From Cenococcum geophilum 1.58 (taxonomy: Eukaryota > Ascomycota > Dothideomycetes > Gloniales > Gloniaceae): a DNA stretch of 64,000 nucleotides. The DNA lies in contig KV748180.1 in the NCBI GenBank assembly GCA_001692895.1, forward strand, positions 4,431,805-4,495,804, given 5' to 3'. Positions 11,706 through 22,179 of the stretch are shown here, piece after piece. Numbering within the stretch: the stretch's first letter is position 1; every line of letters starts with the position of its first letter. The notes below the pieces were generated by a model, which was given only the letters and a program-made list of their open reading frames with translations, had not been told where the DNA came from and made no database searches. Both the position numbers and the translations under genes were made by a program.

Positions 11706-13464
11706 TTAGTAATCTATATTATTAGAATGAAATCGCGTCTAGCACTCCCCCTTAAGACAGAGTGGCATATTACAAAACACACACCCTCTAACTAAACGTT
11801 TTGGTACACTATTTACCCCTTTCCCTAAGACCTTTTTGCACTTTAATTAATAAGAACACCACGCGCAAGTGCCTCTTTTAGGACGCTTTTCCCAGTAGTG
11901 TAAATGCTGGAGATTAGGGTTAAATACCCTCTTACCCCCTAGCCCTACTCGTAAGCTCTGTAGCTTTACCCTTTTAAAATACCTAAAAGGCTTATAGTAA
12001 AGCTTAATCCTAAATTGTAAGTGCATAAGAGGACGCTTCTGTACTATATATAATCGATATAGTCTATAAGTATTTATATAAGCTATATCAATTAACTAGT
12101 AAAATAAGGGCTACTAATTCCTAAAGGTAGGCTTATAAGTTTTGTATACCTCCCTAAACTAATTTATAAGATCTACGCCTCCTATATATTAATTATAATT
12201 ATTAATAAAGCAGGGAATCTGAAGCTCTTTTATTGGTGAGTCACCAAATATATACTAAACAATTCGACCATTTATAGACGTCTTTACAGGACGTCTTCTC
12301 TCCTTCGCTTAAAAGTCCTCTGCCTTATCTATAGTATAGATATTACTTAAACCTAGGACAATATTATTATCCTACTAAGCTAAGTAAAGTATATCCTAAA
12401 CTATTGCCGCGAGGAGGGTATTCCATATAAGCTTTATAGCGAATTAGTTCTTTATCTCCGTTAATTCTATAGGAAACTCCTTATATAGCCGCGTAGTACC
12501 CACTACACCAAATTTATAAGCTCGTAGCTCTGAAAATAGGGGTATTAACATAAAGTAATTGTCCATATATATTGTAAGGTAACGGCGTAGGAGGAAAGGT
12601 GCAAGGTTGCGTACAAGACACCCTGTATTTATAAGGGTTGGGTGAAGAACTATATCCTATAATCCCTTCTCTCTAGAGCTCCAAATCTAATTAAATATAT
12701 ATCTATGGTCCGCGATTCCGTAGATCTTATACCTTATTTAATTAGTTTCTTTGGCATCTTATACGTATATAAGGATCTATAATAATTAGCGGGGTAGCGG
12801 GGTAATAAGAGAGACATACGTACCTACCAAAGCACCGTACCATAAGTTCGTCAATACTCACTTCAGAAGAAGGAGAGTAATATCGTTGAGAAGAAGCTTG
12901 AATAGATGAAGCAAGAGGTTTAAGCTTATACCACCAGACCTTATTAGAAGGTAAGTGATACCTATTTCGTTTATTACTCTTAGGACAAGAAATATGGCAA
13001 TACCGCTTAATTTGCTTAAAGCGGCAACGCGATATATGGCTTATAATCGAGTATAAAGGACCTTTATTAAAGTCTAAATTCCAATACATCTCAATTTGAG
13101 GCTCCTCGTGAACTCCTATATATATAATAGCGCCAAGAAAGACGTATAACTCCTCCACAAGCAGATCTGTCCATTCTCGTGCCCTTTCCTTCATTGTATG
13201 TAGTCTTTATATGCTCACGTATCGATTGGTATTTGTAGTAATTGTTTGGAAGAGATCGCGAGTAAAGAATAAGCTAAAGTAGTCGAATGGGTGTGGTTTT
13301 GGAGGAAAGGAAGTAGGTAAGAGTGCTTTTGCTGTCTGCTGAGGCTCGCATTTAAAAGGCTCGTAGGAGACGCTAGTAATTGGTCCAAGTTTAAGGAGTA
13401 TATCCTCAAGGGATTGAGCTTTTTGCCTCTTGGCCTGCGTAGGTGGGCTGGAAGTATCGTCCAT
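11706..13464 (-). pseudogene. piggyBac transposase relic (DDE_Tnp_1_7)
   Basis: Cut-and-paste transposase. It starts MDDTSSPPTQAKRQKAQ at 13464. The N-terminal conserved block HPFDYFSLFFTRDLFQ leads, through one TAA, into EWTDLLVEELYVFLGAIIYI (from about 13175) and SIDELMVRCFGRY (about 12865-12820), all typical of piggyBac. The catalytic aspartates appear in IADHRYIF (about 12700), YMDNYF (about 12560) and WDNNIVLGLSN (about 12370). A Cys-rich C-terminal domain (CAWCSYQLKCKK, then GCVFCNMPLCLKGEC) runs into the left terminal repeat, with a stop at 11706-11708. The first and last blocks are in different frames, so there is an indel near 12700-12790 besides several RIP-type stops. Confidence 0.85.
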
Positions 13465-13508
13465 TGCATGAGCGCATAATTAGGGGGGAACGCCTGGACG
13501 CGATTTCA

Positions 13509-14100
13509 TTACCTCAGCGAGCTCAGACGTGATTTTTTAGCTAGCGTCGGAATAACCTATGCCGTCTTCCGAATTGCAAAATCACGTCTGAGAGGCTTTG
13601 GCGAGTTTTGTTAAAAGCATAAGCAAAAATCTTAGTTTTAGCAATTTTGTACGGGGATTTCCTCTACAATATAATAAAATAAAGTCTTTAAAAGTTCATA
13701 GATATATCTTAGGTGGCTACTTTATATACTAACAGCTTTAGAATTATAATATCCCCTCCTNAATCTGAGATTAATTTNGTTAAAGTTAAAATTCCCNTTG
13801 TTAAAAGNATAAGNACCTTTACGTACCCTTATATANGGGCCNACGTAAGGTATAAAAAGCCTAAAATCTCATAATTTATANAGCTAGATCTCCTGAGTAA
13901 TTTAATATAATTTTTACCTTAAAATACGTTGTGGGGAGATTAATTAATTTTGTTGGGGTTTATAAGTTTTCCTTATAAAAAAAGCTTATNCTTCCATACA
14001 AATCTCGCCAAAGTCCCTCAGACCAAGAAATCGATCAAATATCCGAAGGAGTTTAGCGCGCCAGCGCAATCGATTTCTTAGTATGAGTCCACTGAGGTAA
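13509..14100. mobile_element. MULE-like MITE, 592 bp, in the piggyBac end
   Basis: Ends are inverted (TTACCTCAGCGAGCTCA against TTACCTCAGTGGACTCA). The element is flanked by direct copies of GCGATTTCA (13500-13508 and 14101-14109; extendable to 10 bp). Removing it restores the piggyBac terminal repeat. A 9-bp duplication and terminal inverted repeats fit Mutator-like elements (established for that superfamily; assignment inferred). It is non-coding and has about ten N bases between 13761 and 13990. Confidence 0.75.
13522..13592. repeat. Hairpin near the left end of the MITE
   Basis: CTCAGACGTGATTTT (13522-13536) is the exact reverse complement of AAAATCACGTCTGAG (13578-13592), a 15-bp perfect stem with a 41-base loop, sub-terminal in the MITE. 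Confidence 0.8.
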
Positions 14101-14278
14101 GCGATTTCATTTAAATGATGTAGATTACTAATAAATTTGTATGCAAAGGACATAATTACTATGCCAAGCGAGACCCCCTTGCTAGCGCTGGCAATGTCTC
14201 AGCGGACGAAGGGATAGAATGCGCGAGGAGGGCATTATATATTAATTGCGCATTAAGTGCAAAATGCGTAATTAGCTG

Positions 14279-14417
14279 CACTGCATTATTAAATACAGCT
14301 ATAGCAGTATGCCGCACTATATTGTTAAATACAGCAGTACACAGCAGTATGCCGCACTGCATTATTAAATATAGCAGTATGCCGCACTGCATTGTTAAAT
14401 GCAGTAGTATGCCGCAC
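14279..14417. repeat. Minisatellite with GCAGTATGCCGCAC core
   Basis: Four imperfect units of 30-40 bp, each running CACTGCATTRTTAAAT, then (A)GCAGTATGCCG. It sits between the piggyBac right end (14216) and the Tc1 element (14429). The 14159-14392 open frame on the minus strand is only this repeat translated. Confidence 0.8.
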
Positions 14418-14428
14418 CTTAGTTAATA

Positions 14429-16448
14429 CGGAGGACCACGCAAAATTGAATTTCCCCTTCCTATTTGGGAAAAGCGTCGTTTCGATGCCAAGACCCCACC
14501 AAAAATCAACTTAATCAACTTAATTAAAGCTTTTGATACTAATATACCATCTATATAGCTTCCAAAACGTGGTGTTTTACCGTTTAATATTCACGTGATT
14601 AACCTCGTTCCATCGCACCTTATATTCTACAGGCTTTCGAGCTTTTCGAGGCCTCAATTACCTCTGTTCCCGGCCTTCTACTTGGCTTTCTACCCGTTCA
14701 ACTACCTAATTATAGAGCTGTCGATCTGCAATCAAGCCAGGGCCTTAAGCATCTTAACGTCGATTTGGAACGACTAAATTAACTAATTTTTGCCACTCTT
14801 CCTCAGTAATCTCCTTAATTTCCTCACGGCTCTACGCAGGAAGAAAGAATTGCAGATAGGCGTCAGGTAAACCACAATGATTGCGTAATGTCTCGTAGCC
14901 CGTTTAAAGCACCTCAACGATCATAGAAAGCTTGCGATTGGCTTCCTTATGGAGTTACTTTTGCCTTCGCTGCTTTTCCTCCGCTCCCTCTCTATAATTA
15001 TTGCCTCCTTTAAGTTCTATAATCTTCTTAATATAACGAGGTATCCTCTTAATCTACTGCTGAATTCGCAACTGCTTAAGATCTTACTAAGCTCTAAGCT
15101 AAGCCTGCTCTGCAGCTACACGGGAGGTAAGTGGGCCTTTTTTTATAGTTATCCGTTTTAGGTAGCTCCAACAGGGCTTAATTATATTTAGATCAGGCGA
15201 ATTACCTAGCAAAAGAAGACGTTAAATCTCGCAGGCGTTAAAGTAGACCTGGTAAATCTTTGTAATATAAGAGGTAGCCTTGTCTTCTTATACGATTGTA
15301 TTAGGATTTAAGTACGTAAGGCTCTAGGCAAACGGAAGGAGTTTTAGTATCAAAATATTTATTAAATATTGCTACTAGTTAATTCCACCTCCATCTAATC
15401 GAGTAAAAGCTCCGTACGATGCTGTAAACTTCCATTTAGCAGGAGCTCCGCCTATACGCCTCCCGTAACGTAGTTCGTGTAAGCTTCTTTTAGTATCTTG
15501 TTTCTTTTTCTAAGCCTTATATACCTCTAGCTCTAGAGCTTTATTCCAGATCTTAATAATAGATTTTAATTTATCCAATTCCTTCTTTGTTTGAGGCTTC
15601 CAAATATAGTAAGGGCCTTTAAAGTTGTATATAAAGCAACCCCAGAATATAAACTCGGAGTACCCCTTCCACCGTTCTCGTACGCAGCTACGTACGCAGG
15701 CCTCGTGCGGTCGTCGCCATACTTAGTAGCTCCCTTGACGGTGGCCCAAAACAATACTTGTCTTATCTAACCAAATTACAGCCTTCTAATCTTCTAACGT
15801 CTAGTGGTAGTAGGCCAATGTAAATCTATATCGTTTATTCTTTATAGCTGTAGTTAATCCAGGCTTCCTTATTGGCTTTATTTTACGGAAGCCGTACTTT
15901 TGGAGTATTTTTTAAACGGATGATGTAGACAGGCCTGTTTCGCGAGCAATTATTTTAGTGCTTTTTTTACATCCGTAACGATCGCACGTAACGGTATTAA
16001 TAACTTTTTACTTAAGATTAGGGGTAATAGTTTTCTTATACCCTAGGCTAGGCTTATTTTTAAGGTAATTATTAAGGAGGACCCAATCTGCACGCCAGCC
16101 ATTCTCTACTGCCTTTTTTACTAGGTTGCCGATGTGCCTAGCGCTAATTCCAGTAACATAAGTGATTACCTTTAGGGGTGTTCCTAGAGCCTTTATTACT
16201 ATAGCCTGCGCCCTTATTACAAGGCCGTAGCGAGGCATTTTGGGCTCTAAAATTGATAGAAAAAATAGTAGAAGGTATGTAAAGGACGTTATAAGCAATT
16301 AAGTAAATAGATTCTATCAAAAAGTTGGTGTAGAGTTGCTTTTTACAAGCTCAAAGTCAAAAAGTCGGTATGTTGGGGTGGGGTCTTGGCATTGAAACGA
16401 CGCTTTTCCCAAATAGGAAGGGGAAATTCAATTTTGCGTGGTCCTCCG
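14429..16448 (-). mobile_element. Tc1/mariner-type transposon, 2020 bp
   Basis: The 72-bp terminal inverted repeats (14429-14500 and 16377-16448; CGGAGGACCACGCAAAATTG outward) differ at a single position. The element is flanked by TA on each side (14427-14428, 16449-16450), the hallmark target duplication of Tc1/mariner. One transposase relic occupies most of the interior. The near-perfect termini show that this is a late insertion compared with the retroelements nearby. Confidence 0.93.
14754..16238 (-). pseudogene. Tc1/mariner transposase relic (DDE_3)
   Basis: Start ATG at 16238 (MPRYGLVIRAQAIVIKALG), chosen because the helix-turn-helix begins there; an upstream in-frame ATG (16298) only adds a hydrophobic leader. 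The N-terminal HTH reads TYVTGISARHIGNLVKKA. The catalytic region shows WLDKTS (first acidic residue area, about 15760), EFIFWGCFIYNFKGPYYIW (about 15660-15600), EDKATSY (second Asp, about 15290) and GNSPDLNIIKPCW (third site, Glu to Lys, about 15190). The C-terminus EEWQKLVNLVVPNRR stops at 14754. The whole 495-codon span is a multiple of three, so it looks inactivated by a moderate number of TAG/TAA stops without net frameshift. Confidence 0.88.
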
Positions 16449-17084
16449 TACTATACGCTACATATTATAGTGCGCGGAATGCGCATTTAGCCGCCAAATG
16501 CTGCCAAATGCTGTAAAAATGCTAGTAAATTTTTTCCTAACGTACGCCAGTATAGCATAAGGCTAAAGTAGGGTTAGTAACGGATTTTAATAGGTATATA
16601 ACCTTACTATCTATAAATCTAGTTATATAAATAACCTAAAACCTACCTATAAGGTATTAATAACCTACCTATATAAGCGAGCTTTAGAATACTTTTAATA
16701 GTTTACTAGATTTACGTAATAACGTTAAGCTATAGGCTCTAGGCATAAATAGACTAATTAGGATTTTCTATCCTAGGGATAGAAAATTGCTATTAGCTCG
16801 GTTAAATGCGGGGGGGTCTTAGTAAGGTAAATCTAATTAATTAAATAACTTTAACCGCCGGTTAAAGTTTCTTAACATCTTCGCGCCGCGTATATATACT
16901 ACTTATTTCTCTATACGCAAAATTAAAACGCTTTTCCCCCTTTAAATTTTTTCCTTACTAAGGTTTTTTATAGGGTTTTATTAAGGCTTAAGTATATAAA
17001 GAATTGAGGACAACCCTTTTTAAAGGGAGGGGGGCATTATTAGGTAAAACCTAAGTAGATAATTATATAGCCGTAAGGTATAGG
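16449..17084. other. Spacer with palindromes and a purine tract, left flank of Copia-1
   Basis: No coding frame seen. It holds the paired palindrome module (16752-16869) and a purine tract AAAGGGAGGGGGGC near 17020-17033 that could be the polypurine tract of an older LTR element. TGCCAAATGCTG is repeated near 16496-16513. The Copia-1 target ATAGG ends the segment. Confidence 0.5.
16752..16869. repeat. Paired palindrome module, copy 1
   Basis: GATTTTCTAT-CCTAGGG-ATAGAAAAT (within 16752-16797) followed by AACTTTAACCGCCGGTTAAAGTT (16847-16869). The second palindrome is perfect except at its centre. Both motifs recur at 48243, 56709 and 57798. Confidence 0.8.
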
Positions 17085-17269
17085 TGTTAGATAGTTTATA
17101 TAGAGCTATTTATTAATAAAATGGGTTAATTAATTAATGATCTTAATTTTACCTTAATTATTAATTGACCTAGGGTCCCTGGGCTTAGACGAAGATATTT
17201 ATAATATACGTGACCTATATACGTAACTTATGCACGTCCTACGCTATAGAGAATATAGATTATCTAATA
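17085..17269 (-). repeat. Copia-1 3' LTR
   Basis: 185 bp, TGTTAGATAG to TATCTAATA on the + strand (CA end changed to TA); matches 24877-25061 with mainly C/T and G/A differences. Confidence 0.93.
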
Positions 17270-19393
17270 TACCCCCTTAGCTTTGACCTGGTTGAGGACG
17301 AAGCTAACTACCTTCTTATGTCCGTTAGTGCGTTAATTAAACTATAATCTTATCTAAATCCTTCCATCTCGCTCTAATATTCTCCCTTAGGTCCTCTAAT
17401 TACTTCTCCTTATTTAGCCGCTCCTTAATATCTACTATTCTAATTATATTAACGAAGCTCTTAAACCTCTACTTAGGCAGGGCCTTTATAAGTCTATTAG
17501 TAATTATCTTCTTTATTACTTTCTATTAAAATAGCACTCGTCTTATTACGTATTCTTAAGGTAATTAGTGTTAATAGATATTAATATATTAAAGCTTTGT
17601 AATTAGCTTTGCCGTATTTTTTATAATTAGTTAAAGTATCTAGGTATTATTATAGTTAATAATTAAGGGCTTATTTAGCCTTAACGTTATTACTTTAAGC
17701 AGCCTACTAATAAAGATAACTTCCTTTACTGTCTATAATAGGGCTAAGAGCTTAGCTTCTATGCTCGACGTTATAACTATACCCTACTTATTTACTCTTC
17801 AGGTAATCGGCCCCCTAAATAGCTTTATAATGTATCCTTATAAGCTCTTTCTATTAACGGAGTTATCTGTAAATAATGCGTTACTAGCACAGATAAATAA
17901 TTGCGCTTTACTTCTACCGTCTCCGTTATCTCGTCCTTAGTCGCGTATTTCTTTATCTCTCCCTCTACTGTTCATTCCTTCCTTATCTTCTCTATAGTAG
18001 ATTACTCTACTCCTCGTACTATATAGGTACTAGATAACTCTATATACTACTTAATAGTGTTTTTAGCTTAGGTCCTAATTAAACCTTACTAGCCGTAATA
18101 CTGCAAAGGCAATATTTAGACGCGTTGTAGTAGCTATATAGAGTACTAAACCCAGTTTTCTCTAATATAGCATTATAGAAGCTAGTAGGGATATAGGACG
18201 GACTAATAGGTCTATATTAGGGGATAAACGCGTCGGACAGATTATACGGTAATTAGTAGGAAAGAGTTCCGATTCTACCATAGGAGTATCTAGAAGACGC
18301 CCTCTAAGATCTATCTTATATTAGTTAGCTATCTTCTTAATATAGGCTTCTTAGGATAGCTATAGGAGCCTCTAGCTATAATTACGTAGTATGTAGATTC
18401 CTAGGAACTATTTTAGCTCGCTAAGGGTACTTATCTAGTATTCCTTACTTAGCTCCTTAATTGCTTTTTAAGCTTTTTTCTTATCTATTTTTCGGTAGCA
18501 GAAGACAATATTATTAACGTAGAAGAAGATAATTATTTTACCTTTTAGCATAATATACGGCTCTTAGGGTACTTCTTTAAAACCCAATTCGTTTAATAAG
18601 CTTATAAGATTCTTCTACTATAATAGTGGTGATCGTCAGTCTGTATAGGGCTTTTCTTAAGCGTAGTACTTTGTCTATCTTTCCTTTATTAAACCCTGGC
18701 GGTAGCTTTATATAGACGACCTCATCAAAATCGTAATAGATAAACGCATTAACTGTATCTATCTATGTCGTCTTTAGGTTAAATTTTATAGTAATCGCTA
18801 TAAGGGTTTAGAAGGTTATACTAGCTAATATAGTAGCTCTTATAGGTAGGTCTTCTAGGGCCTGTTAATTTCCGCAGACTATTAAGCGTGCCTTATATTT
18901 CTAAAGAAATCCGTACTTATCCGTCTTATAGATAAACACCTATATTAAGCTAAAGACCTACTATCCCTTTACGTACTTCTTATCTATTTCTTAAAACAAC
19001 CTTATTTAATAATAAGATTAGAGATAGGCTTATTAAGCCTCTTAAAACTAATCTTAAAGAGGATGTATATTAAGGTCTTAGATTAACTAGGGTGGCGGAG
19101 GTAGATTCTTCCTATATAATCTAATATTACGTATTCTACCTAATTTCAGCTTACTATTGTTAAGTTAACTATTAAGGTTAAACTTCCTTCCTATTAAGAA
19201 GGCGCCGTGATAGGCTGATGTAATCCTTTTAGTAATAAAGTCTTTAAACCTATTATCGCTAGCTTCCTTAAATAAGTCTTTAACTAAGTTATTAGACACC
19301 CCTTAAGTATTAAACGTATCTCCTGCTTAATAAGCAACGTCTTAATTAGTACCTTATATATCTAACTTTATAGAATACTTAACGTAAAAGGTA

Positions 19394-19543
19394 TAACGTG
19401 GGTGACAGGGTTTTGACGGTGTGATGAGTTTTGACGGTTTTAAGGTTTCCCATACAAACTTTGTCTGTGTCCTCTCGCTTAAAGTTTTGATGTTCAAAAC
19501 CGTCAAAACCCATCACACCGTCAAAACCCTGTCACCTACGTTA
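19394..19543. mobile_element. 150-bp MITE with ~48-bp terminal inverted repeats
   Basis: TAACGTGGGTGACAGGGTTT at the left is mirrored by the right end (TAACGTAGGTGACAGGGTTT in reverse complement), continuing through TTGACGGTGTGATGRGTTTT. TA flanks both sides (19392-19393, 19544-19545), as for Tc1/mariner or pogo elements. The inner part is only about 50 bp and non-coding. It sits between integrase and RT of Copia-1. Confidence 0.9.
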
Positions 19544-22179
19544 TAGAGATTCTTTATCTTCTTCTATTAGAGGTAGTGTATAGTATATATCTTTAAGAGC
19601 TCTTATAAGCTTAAGATCTGCTAACTTATTAAAGGTTTATACTAGCTTATTAACGTCGTTATTGTCTTCCTTTTAAATTAATAGTTTAAATATTTCTTTA
19701 TCGTCTTCTAGAAGGACCTTATTCTTAGTTAAGGTATTAAGGAATTAAATCTTCTTAATTAGCGTATCTAACTTAGCGTATAAGTCCTTTAAGATATCTG
19801 TTCGCTTACCGTTAAAAAACATCTTCTTATTAAAGATAATATCCCTAGTAAAGATAATAATACCTTTATATGGGATCTAGATCCTATAAATATTGGTAGA
19901 GTTATAGCTAATAAGGTAGCCGATATGGGCTCGCGGATCTAGCTTGCTTAGCCTTTTTTTCTTTAGCTAGGCGTCCAACGTTATTATATACACCCTATAG
20001 CCATAGGCTTTTAGGTATACTAGTTGCGGCTTTTTTAACCTATTAGCTAGGAAGGTATAAAACTTCTTATATAGCAATTTCTAACTATTACTTTTTAGTG
20101 GCGTTTAATCTTAAAGGTACACTATATAGTTAACTATCTCGTTCTATAGGTTATGTGGTAGATTAGCAGCAATTTTTATTACTTATAATCTCTTAATAAT
20201 TATACCCCCTAAGTGTTCGGTGGTATTATTTTAAGCTTAGGTATATAGCACTAAAGGCTTAAATATAATTCCTTAAGTCCGTAGCTATTTAAGGGTTCTC
20301 CTTCTTCCTAGCTTATTGTTTAATCTAATAGTATTAACCTTAAGGTTATACCTTAGACGAATCTATTAGGTGAAATCTTTAAGCACTTATAGTGTCTTCT
20401 TTCTTTATTATACGTTATTATAAAATACGGGAAGGTTTTTTTTAAAAAGGTATTATAGATAAATATAACATGTATAAATCTAGTATACGCTTCCTTAAGG
20501 TTAGTCTAGTTAATATAGAGGTTAAGATAAGGTTTATTAATATTCTATTTTAAGAACCTTCTTAAAACCTAACGCTTAATTTTAGCGAGACTGTAATATT
20601 AACATTCCGTTATCTTTAGGCCTTAAAGCCTAAGTCTTAAGGCGTTAAGACCTAAATAATAAAGGCTTATAGGTCCTAAATAACCTAGACACAGATGCTA
20701 TAGACATATATCTCCTTTTAAATCTAGACGAGCGTCTCTTAATAATGCTTTACGCTTCCGTTAACGTAGTAGTTAGCTTATATTAAACGCTAATAGGCTT
20801 TCTAGTTGGGCGTATTTAATAGTCTATTATCTATAACGTTCTTCTATTTAATATAGGATTATATTATCCTTCCAAACTAGAAGATTATTATCTCCTTTAT
20901 TATCCTAGTAGTACCCTTATTTTTAAAGTAGACGGAACGATATAAGGTTCGTATTAAAGTCCGTATAAAAGGTAACGTCCTTAAGATATAGAATTCCCTT
21001 ACTTTTGTTTAGTTTTATAACTTAGATAGTAATATTGCCGTAGCCTAGTATAGGCACTTCTAAGCTGCCGGCAATAATGTATTTATATCTTAAAGCTTTC
21101 TTAAAGTTGTAGAAACAAAAGAGGTTATTAAAGATATAGAGAGTAGTTTCTAAGTTAAGAATAGTTAATAGCTTTAGCGGATGGAGTTAACTAGTATAAT
21201 AAGATTCTAGGAATATCGCATTAGCTTCTTCCTTAATCTTAACTATCTCCTAGCTCTTATTCTATTATTATTAAGCCTTATCTTCTTATTCTTGAAGTCT
21301 AATCTTTATAACTTAGTTAGCGAGATTCTTATTCTTTTTTACTTTCTTTAGTGCCCTATTAATGCGCGTATGTCCTATTATAACTTTTATAGGTCTCTTA
21401 TCTTTAAATAAATACTAATAGTCCCGTAGGGAGTGTCCTTATATTCCGTACGCTAAGCACTTAGGCGTTAGCTTCTTATAGGACGTCTTTTTATTTACTA
21501 GTATCCCGGCTCTCTTTAAGCGTCTATTATATATTAAAGCTCTTCCTCTTTATAAACCTTTAGTAGTATTAGAGTAATCCTTAATAGCTTACTCTACAAA
21601 GTCTGTATTAAAGGTACTCCCTCTTATAGTAGTATTGGCTTTCTTTAAGGGTGTTCTAAGTCCTTATTATAGCTCCTTTGCTACTCTACGGTATTTAGAA
21701 GATCTTAACTTTTATAGGTTATTTAACTTGGTAGTATACTTTATATAGTAGGTGTTGCTAAAAGGTTAAATAACTTCTGCTAAATCTTAAAGCTAGATTC
21801 TATTAGATATTTAAGGGATTTTATACTTCTCTCCTAGTACTATTACATATTCCCATTAATCTAACCACTAATTTAATTTTAATAAGTGTTTAAACCCCTT
21901 AAGGGCTTTTATATACTAGTGTTGTATCTTCTTCCTAATAAACAACGAGGTAGGTTCTATGTTCTCCTTTAATTAGGATAGCCATTCTTTAACTATTAAG
22001 GAAAGGTTAAGTAGTAGCTTCTTTTAAATCGATACTATGGTTGTGATCTAGGTGCGTATCTATTATAGATGCTCTTCTTAAGGAGCGACCTTCACCGCAC
22101 ATGCAACCTTACCAAAAGGTAGCGCCACACTCTAAAACTTACGCATACCCATCTTACCATCAAAACAATTGATTTTCCA

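Larger units (their letters stand above)
11621..14216 (-). mobile_element. piggyBac-like DNA transposon
   Basis: Long inverted termini: the left end (11621-11757) matches the reverse complement of the right end (14110-14216 continued at 13482-13508). Both start TATCCCTT and include ACATTGC-AGCGCTAG, AAGGGGGTCTCGCTTGG and CATACAAATTTATTAGTAA. The termini begin with CCC inside TAT/ATA, but I do not find the TTAA duplication usual for piggyBac. The right arm is interrupted by a 592-bp MITE. Inside is one transposase relic on the minus strand. Base composition is richer in GC than the surrounding retroelements, suggesting a younger insertion. Confidence 0.85.

Noticed and set aside
12742-13194. 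The longest open frame (150 codons) as an intact small gene
   Set aside because: It is an internal piece of the piggyBac transposase, with conserved sequence continuing beyond both ends through stops or a frame change.
14159-14392. Minus-strand 77-codon open frame
   Set aside because: It translates the minisatellite and piggyBac terminal repeat; the repeated MQCGILL peptides come from tandem DNA units.
14595-15161. + strand open frames 14595-14777 and 14949-15161
   Set aside because: They are the complement of the Tc1 transposase coding strand.
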